From positions 372,001 to 436,000 of the forward strand of contig NZ_LR027603.1 in assembly GCF_900605495.1 (NCBI RefSeq): 64,000 nucleotides of DNA. Direction: 5' to 3'. A model generated the notes under the pieces. The model was not told the DNA's origin and ran no database searches. It worked only from the letters and a program-made list of their open reading frames with translations. The first letter of the stretch is position 1. Each line of letters starts with the position of its first letter. The DNA comes from Bacilliculturomica massiliensis (GTDB lineage Bacteria > Bacillota > Clostridia > Peptostreptococcales > Anaerovoracaceae). This document shows, piece after piece, positions 8,773 through 16,680 of the stretch. The position numbers and the translations under genes were made by a program.

Positions 8773-9921
8773 ATGAATAAAAAGATGGAACTGATGGATA
8801 TTCGAACAGAGATCGATAAGACGGACGACGAGATCACGAAACTATTTCTCCGCCGCATGGAGCTGGCGGCGCAGGTGGCGCAGTATAAAAAAGAGAAGAA
8901 TATCGGCGTGACCAACAAGAGCCGCGAGAGGGAGATCCTCAACCGCGTCACGGATATGTCCGGCGAACTGGCCGGTTACGCCAGAGTTCTCTACAGCACG
9001 CTTTTCGATGTGAGCCGCTCCTATCAGCGTCAGCTGAACAGCGGAGAGAGCCGGCTCTCCAAAGAGATCAAAAAGGCGCTGGAGGAAACGCCCCGGCTTT
9101 TCCCCAAAAAAGGCGTGGTGGCCTGCCAGGGCGTGGAGGGGGCGTACTCTCAGATCGCCTGCGACAAACTGTTTCCCATGGCCAACATCATGTACTTCAA
9201 AAACTTTGAAGCGGTGTTCAACGCTGTGGAAAAAGGCCTGTGCGACTTTGGGATCCTGCCCATCGAGAACAGCTCCAACGGTTCCGTCAGCGAGGTCTAC
9301 GACCTGATGAGACACTATCAGTTCCATATCGTCAAAGGCATCAAGCTCTGCGTAGCCCACGAACTTCTGGCTAAGCCGGGCACGAAGCTCTCCGACATCA
9401 AAAAGATCGTCTCCCATGAACAGGCCATCGGACAGTGCAGCGAATTCCTGAAGGGACTTGCCGACGTGGAAATCATTCCCTGCGAAAATACGGCGATGGC
9501 CGCCGAATACGTGGCGTCTGCCGAAGAAGATGGCGTCGCGGCCATCTCATCCCATAACTGCGCCGAACTGTACGGTCTCAGCTGTGTCAGCGACAAGATC
9601 CAGAACAACGCCAACAATTACACCCGTTTTATCTGTATTTCCAAGGGGCTGGCTATCTACCCGGGCGCCGACCGCATCAGCCTGATGCTGTCCGCTTCCC
9701 ATCAGCCGGGCGCGCTGTACAATATCATCGCCAAATTTGCCGTTCTGGGACTGAACCTGACCAAGCTGGAAAGCCGTCCCATTGTGGGAAAAGACTTTGA
9801 ATTCCAGTTTTATTTCGACTTTGACGCTTCTGTAAACGCGCCGGAGGTCATCAATCTGCTGTCGGATATTTCTCAGTCCGACGACACGTTTATGTTCCTG
9901 GGGAATTACTCAGAGATCTAA
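8773..9921 (+). CDS. pheA: Bifunctional chorismate mutase / prephenate dehydratase (P-protein)
   Basis: Commits chorismate to phenylalanine. The 382-residue protein has an AroQ-type chorismate mutase helix bundle (residues 1-90), a prephenate dehydratase domain (about 112-290) with the NNYTRF catalytic motif near 279-284, and a C-terminal ACT domain (about 297-375) with GALYNIIAKF and ESRP, the usual phenylalanine-sensing site. The start ATG 8773 has AAAGGAA upstream. Together with TyrA in the same operon it provides both branches from prephenate, so one leader peptide reading Phe and Tyr codons makes regulatory sense. Confidence 0.94.
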   Translation: MNKKMELMDIRTEIDKTDDEITKLFLRRMELAAQVAQYKKEKNIGVTNKSREREILNRVTDMSGELAGYARVLYSTLFDVSRSYQRQLNSGESRLSKEIKKALEETPRLFPKKGVVACQGVEGAYSQIACDKLFPMANIMYFKNFEAVFNAVEKGLCDFGILPIENSSNGSVSEVYDLMRHYQFHIVKGIKLCVAHELLAKPGTKLSDIKKIVSHEQAIGQCSEFLKGLADVEIIPCENTAMAAEYVASAEEDGVAAISSHNCAELYGLSCVSDKIQNNANNYTRFICISKGLAIYPGADRISLMLSASHQPGALYNIIAKFAVLGLNLTKLESRPIVGKDFEFQFYFDFDASVNAPEVINLLSDISQSDDTFMFLGNYSEI

Positions 9922-10023
9922 AGACCATGGGCGGCCGCGTCCCCAGGCTAGGCGAAGGGTGGACGGCGGCAAAAAGAAGAGACGTATGGGAGCAGGGTGC
10001 ATGGGAGCAAGGAGGACGGCATC

Positions 10024-11307
10024 ATGATTTACGGACTGATCGGCGAAAAGCTGGGTCACAGCTATTCGAGGGAGATACATCAGGAATTGGGAATGAAAAG
10101 TTACGAGCTATACGAGCTTGAGCCGGGCCAGGTGGAGGATTTTGTAAAGCGGCCGGCCGTCAGCGGTCTCAACGTGACCATTCCTTATAAACAAACGGTG
10201 ATGCCGTTCTGCGACACCCTTTCCGAAAGCGCGAAAACCATTGGGTGCGTCAACACTCTTGTGAGGGACGGGGCGGGAAAGCTGCACGGATACAACACAG
10301 ACTATGACGGGTTCATCTACATGCTGCGGCGGGCGGGCATCGACCCAAGAGGCAGGAAAGTCCTGATCCTGGGAACAGGAGGCACGTCTCTGACCGCCAG
10401 GGCGGCTATCCGGGATCTGGGCGCGGGGGAGATCGTGATCGCATCCCGGAGGGCCGGGAAGGAAGAAACGGAAGGCGATGGCGATGGCGGGTGCATCGTG
10501 CGTTTCGCGTCCTACCAGGACCTGGCTGCACTGCACGGCGACAGCGAGATCATCGTCAACACTACGCCTGTGGGCATGTATCCCAACGCGCCGGACAGCC
10601 TGATCTCTCTGGCTGATTTTCCGGATTGTCAGGGGGTGGCGGACGTGATCTACAATCCCAGGCTAACGGGACTTCTGCACCAGGCGGCGGAAAAAGGCGT
10701 GCCGTACACGGACGGCCTGCCCATGCTGGTGGCCCAGGCCAAGGCCGCCGAAGAGCTGTTCACCGGCCGTCCCATTGCCGATGAAGAACTGGAACGGATC
10801 ATAGGAACGCTGAGAAACGCCCGGGAGAATATCGTCATCGTGGGTATGCCGGGCAGCGGAAAAACAAGCGTGGGCATGGCCGCTGCGAAGAAGCTGGGCA
10901 GAGAGTTTGTAGATATCGATCGAGTCGTTGAGGAAAGAGAAGGGCGCGCCATTCCGGAGATCTTCAGGGAGGACGGCGAAGCTGTTTTTCGGGCCATGGA
11001 AGCCGCCGTGATAGCAGAGCAGGGAAAGCGCACCGGTATCGTTATCGCCACAGGCGGCGGAGCCGTTCTGTCCGAAGCCAACTATCTGCCGCTGAAGCAG
11101 AACGGCAGGATCTTTCAGATCACACGAAGCCTGGATCAGCTTTCCACCGACGGCCGGCCGCTGTCTGATCGGAACACGCTGAAAGAGATGTACGAGCAGC
11201 GGCGGTCCTGTTACCGGCGCTTCGCCGACGAGATCATTGAGAACGACGCCGCCGTGGAAGAAGCGGCGCTGCGGCTGATAGCAGCGTTTCAGGGGACCAG
11301 GGAATAG
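10024..11307 (+). CDS. aroE-aroK: Fused shikimate dehydrogenase - shikimate kinase
   Basis: A 427-residue fusion of two consecutive or near-consecutive steps. Residues 1-260 are shikimate dehydrogenase (NVTIPYK near 49, NTDYDGF near 90, a Rossmann GTGGTS near 117). Residues 268-427 are shikimate kinase, with Walker A GMPGSGKTS near 275, DIDRVVEE and GGGAVLS near 343. ATG 10024 has AGGAGG about 8 nt upstream and is preferred over an in-frame start at 9997. The fusion removes the need for separate genes at the operon's end. A 3-dehydroquinate dehydratase gene is missing from the operon and must lie elsewhere. Confidence 0.93.
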   Translation: MIYGLIGEKLGHSYSREIHQELGMKSYELYELEPGQVEDFVKRPAVSGLNVTIPYKQTVMPFCDTLSESAKTIGCVNTLVRDGAGKLHGYNTDYDGFIYMLRRAGIDPRGRKVLILGTGGTSLTARAAIRDLGAGEIVIASRRAGKEETEGDGDGGCIVRFASYQDLAALHGDSEIIVNTTPVGMYPNAPDSLISLADFPDCQGVADVIYNPRLTGLLHQAAEKGVPYTDGLPMLVAQAKAAEELFTGRPIADEELERIIGTLRNARENIVIVGMPGSGKTSVGMAAAKKLGREFVDIDRVVEEREGRAIPEIFREDGEAVFRAMEAAVIAEQGKRTGIVIATGGGAVLSEANYLPLKQNGRIFQITRSLDQLSTDGRPLSDRNTLKEMYEQRRSCYRRFADEIIENDAAVEEAALRLIAAFQGTRE

Positions 11308-11414
11308 GGGCGTATCGAGTACATTTCAGAATGGATGGTTCTGCAGATGTCTGTTGAAAATGGATCAGAGACTGAATAGACAGAGGTCCAAATAGACTGA
11401 GGATCAATGAAAAG

Positions 11415-11456
11415 AAAAAACTTCCCGGAGCGGACGCATCCGGGAAGTTTTTTTGC
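11415..11456 (+). terminator. Terminator of the aromatic operon
   Basis: A/T-flanked stem with core CTTCCCGG(A)/(T)CCGGGAAG (about 11415-11429 and 11439-11453), nine-base loop, then a T run. The flanking A and T runs make it potentially bidirectional. Confidence 0.9.
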
Positions 11457-11498
11457 GCCCAAGATTAGCATCCATGGATCCGTCTCGCCTATAAATAA

Positions 11499-11541
11499 TT
11501 TACAGGTTATACTTGTGAAAAATAGGTGTATAAATTATAAT
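11499..11541 (+). promoter_or_regulatory. Promoter with overlapping palindromic operator before the LytTR regulator
   Basis: TTGTGA (11513-11518) and TATAAT (11536-11541) are 17 bp apart. The -35 overlaps an inverted repeat TACAGGT-TAT-ACTTGTG at 11501-11517. A near-identical palindrome lies in front of the XRE repressor gene at 15232-15248, so this site is a candidate operator of that repressor. Confidence 0.65.
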
Positions 11542-11622
11542 AAATACAGAAATAAACTGTGACCCGCTGATGGGGCGGCAGAGTAAAACGGACCATATTG
11601 GAGTGGAGCAGAGTGTGACGAT

Positions 11623-12333
11623 ATGTGGAAGATACTGATTTGCGACGATGACGAGGAAGCTGTCGAAGGGCTTCGGCGTATGATCATAAGAGAGGTCGGA
11701 GATGTGGTGGAGAGCATCCGTGATTTTCCAGGAAGGGAAGAGCTGCTTTTTTATTTGTCCGAAAACCCGGAGGAAACGGCGATCCTTCTGATGGATATCA
11801 AGCTTGGAGAAGATAACGGCATCGAGGTAGCCCGGCGCGTTCTGGAAAAGAATCCCCGGCTGCCGGTGGTATTCATATCCGGTTATGAAAGATACCACAC
11901 AGAGGCGTACGACGTCGAGCACGTATACTTTCTTCGCAAGCCGGTGCGGCAGGAGCGCCTGAGAGAAGCCATCCTGCGTGGGGGGAAAAGGCTGGATGAA
12001 TTAAAAAAGGAATTCGTCGTCATATCGACCAGGAAGGAGACCAGGGTCATCGCGCTGAGCGAGATCCTTTACTTTGAAAAAGTGAAGAGAATGCGGCGCG
12101 TACATACGATCCGTGACGATTTCTATTATTATGGAAAGCTGACCGATATCCTTCCGGATATACCGGAGCATTTTTTCGCATGTCATAACAGTTTCATCGT
12201 AAATCTGGCCAAGGTGGAGGCGTTGGGAGAGCGGGCATTTACCCTCGTGGACGGTGAAAGCGTTCCCATCAGCCGCAGCCATTTTCGGGAAGCCCGGAGC
12301 GCTTTTCTGAGGTTTCTGGAGAGGAGACTGTAA
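11623..12333 (+). CDS. LytTR-family response regulator
   Basis: A 236-residue two-component regulator. Residues 1-120 form a receiver domain with acidic residues DDDEE near 10, phosphoacceptor Asp near residue 58 (LLMDIKLGEDNG) and a conserved Lys near 106. Residues about 130-236 are a LytTR DNA-binding domain, as in AgrA, ComE and VirR, which bind pairs of 9-bp direct repeats. The next gene, one base downstream, is its probable kinase. Likely targets include the secreted protein at 13983, but this is inferred from position only. Confidence 0.92.
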   Translation: MWKILICDDDEEAVEGLRRMIIREVGDVVESIRDFPGREELLFYLSENPEETAILLMDIKLGEDNGIEVARRVLEKNPRLPVVFISGYERYHTEAYDVEHVYFLRKPVRQERLREAILRGGKRLDELKKEFVVISTRKETRVIALSEILYFEKVKRMRRVHTIRDDFYYYGKLTDILPDIPEHFFACHNSFIVNLAKVEALGERAFTLVDGESVPISRSHFREARSAFLRFLERRL

Positions 12334-12334
12334 C

Positions 12335-13663
12335 ATGTATACGCCCATACTCTTCCTTTTTCACTGGACGGAAAACTTTTTTCAGGGCTGTGCGCTGACT
12401 ATCGTGCTGCGGCCGAAGTGGGGTGTCAAAAGCGTGCTGATCTACGCTACGCTGGGAATGGCTGTCCCTGTTCTGTACGTGCTGCTTGGGGGACAGATCT
12501 GGCGGGCCGACTGGCTTCGCTCCGCGGCCGGCATCTCAGTCTGGTTTGTCATTTTCTATTTTGTTTTTGAAGGCAGAGTACTGAAAAAACTTCTGACCTA
12601 TTTATTTCTGTTTATGCTGATCTTTCTGGCGGAGAGCAGCACGATGCTTTTTTTCGTGATCATGGGGAGACAGGAGACCGTACTGCAGGCTGCCTCGGCG
12701 GGAGACATGAGCGCGTACCTGCAGATGCAGCCCGTTTTTCTGTTGTTTCAGATCTTTTATGTTATTTTAGCCGCATTGCTGTGGAAAAAGCATCGGCGGC
12801 AGATCGATCTGAGAGGGACCAGAATGTTTCTGTTTTTTCTGATCACGCAGGCGATCCTTCTGTTCCTTCTCTATTTTATATCGCTGAAGAGTATGCCCGA
12901 TTATTTCGCTTGGGTGGTGCTGGCGGCGGAGACTCTCTGTACGGCCGCGGATATAGGCGTTTATCAGGCTGCAGTGAGTTTGAGTCAGAAAACCGTTTTG
13001 GAACAGGAAAATGAGATCTACGAAAAGCAGCTTGCCATGCAGCTTGCTCATTACGAAGCCTTTCTTGATTATGACGCAAAGCTGCGTGATCTGCGGCACG
13101 ATCTGCACAATCAGCTCCAGGCCGTTCGGGCGCTGATGGAACGGAAAGAAGGGGCGGCGGCGTCGACCCTGATGGAGGAACTGGAGCGGCAGGTGCGGGA
13201 CCTGCAGACGATTTCCTTCTGCGAAAATCCTATCATCAGCGCGCTTGTTTTCGTAAAACAAAAGGAAATGGAAAAACAGGAGATCCGGTTTACCGCAGAA
13301 CTGAGAGCAGAGGATGATCTGGCCGTTGAAAAAACAGATCTCTGCCGCATCTTTGGAAACCTTCTCGATAACGCCATAGAGGCCTGCGAAAAGATCCCGG
13401 ACCCCGCGAAGCGATGGATCCTGCTGAAGTGCGGAAGCGCAGGGGGCTACTTTATTGTCAGCTGCGTCAACTCATTCTGCGGCCGGGTCACCACAGAGCG
13501 GGACGGGCTGCCCCGATCGGACAAAAAAGAGGGCGGACACGGACGCGGCCTGCGGAGCTTGAACGGGATCGCCCGCCGCTATGAAGGAGAGCTGCGTTGG
13601 GAGATCGGAGCAGACGGCTGCTCATTTCAGACCGCGATCAGTCTCAGGCTCCGCCGGGTCTGA
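12335..13663 (+). CDS. GHKL-domain sensor histidine kinase (AgrC/VirS-like)
   Basis: A 442-residue membrane kinase. The first 215 residues contain about six hydrophobic segments, as in AgrC-like peptide sensors. The cytoplasmic part has the phosphoacceptor region RHDLHNQL near residue 254 and a GHKL ATPase domain with NLLDNAIEAC near 342 and GRGLRSL near 404. GGAGAGGAG precedes the ATG, one base after the response regulator stop, so the pair forms an operon. No AgrD/AgrB-type peptide genes are seen nearby, so the signal is unknown. Confidence 0.9.
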   Translation: MYTPILFLFHWTENFFQGCALTIVLRPKWGVKSVLIYATLGMAVPVLYVLLGGQIWRADWLRSAAGISVWFVIFYFVFEGRVLKKLLTYLFLFMLIFLAESSTMLFFVIMGRQETVLQAASAGDMSAYLQMQPVFLLFQIFYVILAALLWKKHRRQIDLRGTRMFLFFLITQAILLFLLYFISLKSMPDYFAWVVLAAETLCTAADIGVYQAAVSLSQKTVLEQENEIYEKQLAMQLAHYEAFLDYDAKLRDLRHDLHNQLQAVRALMERKEGAAASTLMEELERQVRDLQTISFCENPIISALVFVKQKEMEKQEIRFTAELRAEDDLAVEKTDLCRIFGNLLDNAIEACEKIPDPAKRWILLKCGSAGGYFIVSCVNSFCGRVTTERDGLPRSDKKEGGHGRGLRSLNGIARRYEGELRWEIGADGCSFQTAISLRLRRV

Positions 13664-13982
13664 ATGAAAGCAGATCCCCGTACGGTGCGGGCATGTAAAA
13701 CGGGCCGCAAACGGGCTGCGTTAAAATTCGACACAGAGTGACAGATTTTCCGGCGGGAACGTGCAGGTCGTTACATTCCGACGGCATTTTGTGACAACCA
13801 TCTGCGGTCTAGTTAGAAATCGAGTATCATGAATAATATGATAGGCAATTTTGTGACCCGCTCGGCGTAAAACGTGACGAACAGGTGTTGGAATCATGAA
13901 GAACAGATGAACGGCATCAAATGTGCTGCTGAAAAAAGCGGCACGGCGGGCAAAGTTTGCATTTAAAAGGGAGGAATTAGTT
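13664..13982. promoter_or_regulatory. Upstream region of the stalk-domain gene with direct repeats
   Basis: No gene. ATTTTGTGAC occurs twice (13786-13795 and 13848-13857, 62 bp apart), and a weak inverted repeat TATCAT/ATGATA surrounds a TAATAT -10-like word near 13834-13840. These could bind a regulator such as the adjacent LytTR protein, but they do not match the LytTR consensus closely. Confidence 0.35.
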
Positions 13983-14696
13983 ATGAAAAGATTTGACGCG
14001 AGATCGTTTGTATCGGGAGCCTTGATTACGGCCATGCTCTTTGGCGGTCTGGGAACCGCTTTCGCCAAAACGGCGGCGGAAAACATCAAGGTCTACTTCA
14101 ACGATATTAAAGTTATGATCGATGGAAAGCAGTTTACCCCCAGGGATGAGGACGGTACAGTTCTGGAGCCGTTCACCTATAACGGACGCACTTATCTGCC
14201 CGTGCGTTCTGTGGGAGAGGCCCTGGGTCAGAAGGTGAATTGGGACGCAAAGACCTCCACGGTGATTTTAGGCGAGTATGACGCCGGAGAATCTCTGTAC
14301 CCGGATGTGAATTTGTGGGAATTGGATTATTTGGATAAAAACAATTCTTGGGATGGCAGTGATCCCGTGAAAGATAATTTTGGGAATTCGTACAATGGAT
14401 ACATAGCAATAGGGGGTCTCAGCAACTATGGTGTTGGCTTTATGGAATACGCATTGAATGGACAGTATTCAAAATTAAAAGCAAGACAGATTTTGAATTA
14501 TAATATGAGAACATACGAAAGCAAAGGTGCATTTACAATTAAAGTAGACGGAAAAACAGTGAAAACACTGGACTTCATACAGGCAGGGGAAGAACCCGTG
14601 GACTTTGAGATCGACCTGGCGGGAGCCAACCGGCTTCGCATAGAAAGTAATAGCTTTAATTCTAATTATTTCGTCGACGCAGGTCTCTACAAATAG
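13983..14696 (+). CDS. Secreted stalk-domain (copper amine oxidase N-terminal-like) protein with NPCBM-like C-terminus
   Basis: A 237-residue exported protein. Residues 1-28 are a signal peptide ending in AFA. Residues about 35-100 match the copper-amine-oxidase N-terminal/stalk domain common in clostridial surface proteins (TYLPVRSVGEALG, VNWDAKTSTVIL). The rest resembles the NPCBM carbohydrate-binding fold, which often follows such stalks. ATG 13983 has GGAGG upstream; an in-frame upstream start is not needed. The segment 14320-14560 is more AT-rich than its surroundings. It is probably extracellular and possibly wall- or glycan-binding; no catalytic motif is seen. Confidence 0.8.
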   Translation: MKRFDARSFVSGALITAMLFGGLGTAFAKTAAENIKVYFNDIKVMIDGKQFTPRDEDGTVLEPFTYNGRTYLPVRSVGEALGQKVNWDAKTSTVILGEYDAGESLYPDVNLWELDYLDKNNSWDGSDPVKDNFGNSYNGYIAIGGLSNYGVGFMEYALNGQYSKLKARQILNYNMRTYESKGAFTIKVDGKTVKTLDFIQAGEEPVDFEIDLAGANRLRIESNSFNSNYFVDAGLYK

Positions 14697-14819
14697 CGTT
14701 CAGAAAAGGGCAACGGCTGCAACCCAAAAAACGTATCGTTCCGTCAGACGCGATTTTTTTCGTTTCTGGCGGAATGAAATAGAAATACGTGATCCCAAAC
14801 GCCAATAACATACAAAAAT

Positions 14820-14846
14820 GAACCCTGTAAGATAGGGTTCGTTTTA
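14820..14846. terminator. Bidirectional terminator between the stalk gene and the XRE gene
   Basis: GAACCCT (14820-14826) pairs with AGGGTTC (14834-14840); GTTTTA follows on the plus strand and ATTTTTG on the minus strand. TAGGGTTCGTTTTATC at 14833 is repeated almost exactly at 14863-14878, a small direct duplication 30 bp apart that reaches the XRE stop codon. Confidence 0.7.
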
Positions 14847-14873
14847 TCCGGCCGTCTGCCCTTAGGGTGCGTT

Positions 14874-15203
14874 TTATCTCAGCTGACTGTCGAGAAGTCC
14901 CTGCATGTAGGCGATAGACCGTTCTTTTTGGGATGGATTCAGGTCGTGGTACAGGCTGAGGACCTGTTGATCCGCTTCTGACATGGAGACGCTTAAGGCG
15001 GGATCCCGGATGTCGGACAGGCCTAAAATATAATCGATGCTGGAGTGAAACAGCTGCGACATTTTTAAAAGAGACTTTATGCTCGGATAATGCTTGCCGA
15101 TCTCGTAGGCGCTGATGGTTTCCTGTGTCACTTCAAGTTCGATACTGAGCCTGATCTGTGTCATTCTGCGCTCCTCACGGAGCTGACGTATTCTGTTCGG
15201 CAT
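14874..15203 (-). CDS. XRE-family helix-turn-helix repressor
   Basis: A 109-residue DNA-binding protein. Residues 1-65 are a classical Cro/CI helix-turn-helix (IRQLREERRMTQ, then VTQETISAYEIG and DYILGLSD), and the rest is a short helical tail that may dimerise. AAGGAGAG precedes ATG. The palindrome TACAGGT-TTA-ACTTGTA at 15232-15248 lies 30 bp upstream of its start and fits autoregulation. Related sites occur at 11501, 15280-15292 and 15438-15450, so this protein may tie the two-component genes and the pilus genes into one circuit. The signal that relieves repression is unknown. Confidence 0.85.
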   Translation of the reverse strand: MPNRIRQLREERRMTQIRLSIELEVTQETISAYEIGKHYPSIKSLLKMSQLFHSSIDYILGLSDIRDPALSVSMSEADQQVLSLYHDLNPSQKERSIAYMQGLLDSQLR

Positions 15204-15513
15204 CCATTTATCACTCTCCTTTTCATTAGTGTACAGGTTTAACTTGTAAAAATTAGTTTTTTGGCCTGTACCGTATAAAGTAATAACCTGTATTTCGCGC
15301 TCATATCAGAGTTTCTGTAATGTGGGAAGTTTTTTGGGTCTTTGGTCAGCTTTCGGAAGTATTGAATAAAAGCCAGTAAAGTCTGATAAATAAAGTGAGT
15401 TTATATAGATAATTTTATATAATTTGCCCGCTAAAATCACAGGTTATTACAATTTAAATGTATGTTATTACATTTCGTGCAATCAGATATATGGGTTAGG
15501 CATGGAGGCGCAT
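15204..15513. promoter_or_regulatory. Divergent control region between the XRE gene and the Tad pilus locus
   Basis: Contains operator-like TACAGGT-TTA-ACTTGTA (15232-15248), an inverted pair sharing ACAGGTTATTAC (15280-15291 on the minus strand and 15439-15450 on the plus strand), a TATAAT-like word at 15418-15423 for the pilus operon, and a further inverted repeat AAATGTA/TACATTT (15456-15462, 15469-15475). No open frame is credible here. Confidence 0.6.
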
Positions 15514-16620
15514 ATGGAAAAGTTACACGTCCTGATTGCTGATTCAGACGAATTTTATCTGAATCGGCTGGGAAATTATCTGATGGAAAAAGCTCCAAAC
15601 TTTGAGGTGGCCTCGTTTACATCGGAAGAGAGTCTGCTGCGGTACACGGGAACGGCGCAGGAAGCGGATCTGCTTATCGTATCGCCTGATTTGCTGATTC
15701 GGAGACCAGAACTCAAAACGATAGGGGCCAAGGCAAAGATCGTGGCCGGAGACGGCGGAAACTATGAATTTGAGGGCTTCCGCTGCATCAACAAGTATCA
15801 AAAATCGGAAAAGTTTCTGAATGAGATTTTGCTTGCTTACGCGGAGAGTACAGGCAAGACAGACCTTATGCTTCATGGAAATCATAAGACCAGGGTAGTC
15901 GGCTTTTTTTCACCGGCGGGAGGCGTGGGAAAAACAGTTTTGTCTCTGGCCGCGGCTGTTTCCGCGGCGTCCATGGGGATGAGGGTTTTTTATCTGAATT
16001 TGGAGAAGCTCAGTTCCGCGGCAGGGGTGCTGAACGGCGGAGCAGACGGGGAGAAAAATCTGTCTGAGGTTTTTCTGGCTCTGAAGACGAAGGGCGGAAA
16101 TCCCGGTCTGAAGCTTTTGACGAATACACAGACCGATACGCGTTCCCATGTTTGTTATATTGACCCGCCGGAGAGCATGATGGAGTATGAGGAAGTATCT
16201 GTGGAAGAGATGGTAAGACTGCTGAGTGTTTTTGAAGAAATGGGCGAATATCAGATCCTTATTCTGGACTTTGACAGCCAGTGGGATGAGAGCAGGACAA
16301 CGCTGCTGGAGCAGTGCGACCTGATCTTCATGCCTTTTTCATCGGATCTGACTTCGCTTTGCAAGCTGAAGCGTTTGATGCATGAGAAAACACTGCATAG
16401 ACCATATGGCGAACTATTAGAAAGAAGCCGTGTCATCTTCAATCGCAGTGATCCCTCGACGGCGGCTTCGGCGGCGAGACAGTGTGGTCTGGACGAAAAC
16501 AAGGACGTGATGGCGGCGATTCCGTATTCCCCGCTGCTGGGAGACGTGCGGGGCATACCGGGAGCGGGCGGCGCTCTGGCGGCGCTGATGAAAGATGTGG
16601 TGCGGGAAATGATCCGTTAG
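15514..16620 (+). CDS. tadZ: TadZ/CpaE-like pilus localisation ATPase
   Basis: A 368-residue protein with an N-terminal receiver-like domain (residues 1-115, HVLIADSDEFY) lacking a clear phosphoacceptor set, followed by a ParA/MinD-type P-loop ATPase with GGVGKT near residue 135 and a degenerate remainder. In Tad systems this protein places the pilus machine at a cell pole or focus. ATG 15514 is chosen because GGAGG lies 5 nt before it; ATG 15502 is also in frame. It is the first gene of the Tad operon, directly downstream of the XRE-controlled region. Confidence 0.85.
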   Translation: MEKLHVLIADSDEFYLNRLGNYLMEKAPNFEVASFTSEESLLRYTGTAQEADLLIVSPDLLIRRPELKTIGAKAKIVAGDGGNYEFEGFRCINKYQKSEKFLNEILLAYAESTGKTDLMLHGNHKTRVVGFFSPAGGVGKTVLSLAAAVSAASMGMRVFYLNLEKLSSAAGVLNGGADGEKNLSEVFLALKTKGGNPGLKLLTNTQTDTRSHVCYIDPPESMMEYEEVSVEEMVRLLSVFEEMGEYQILILDFDSQWDESRTTLLEQCDLIFMPFSSDLTSLCKLKRLMHEKTLHRPYGELLERSRVIFNRSDPSTAASAARQCGLDENKDVMAAIPYSPLLGDVRGIPGAGGALAALMKDVVREMIR

Positions 16621-16680
16621 CGTCTGGCTGACACATTACGATAACAGGAGTTGTGTGATAATAGAGGGCGGAGCAGCGCG

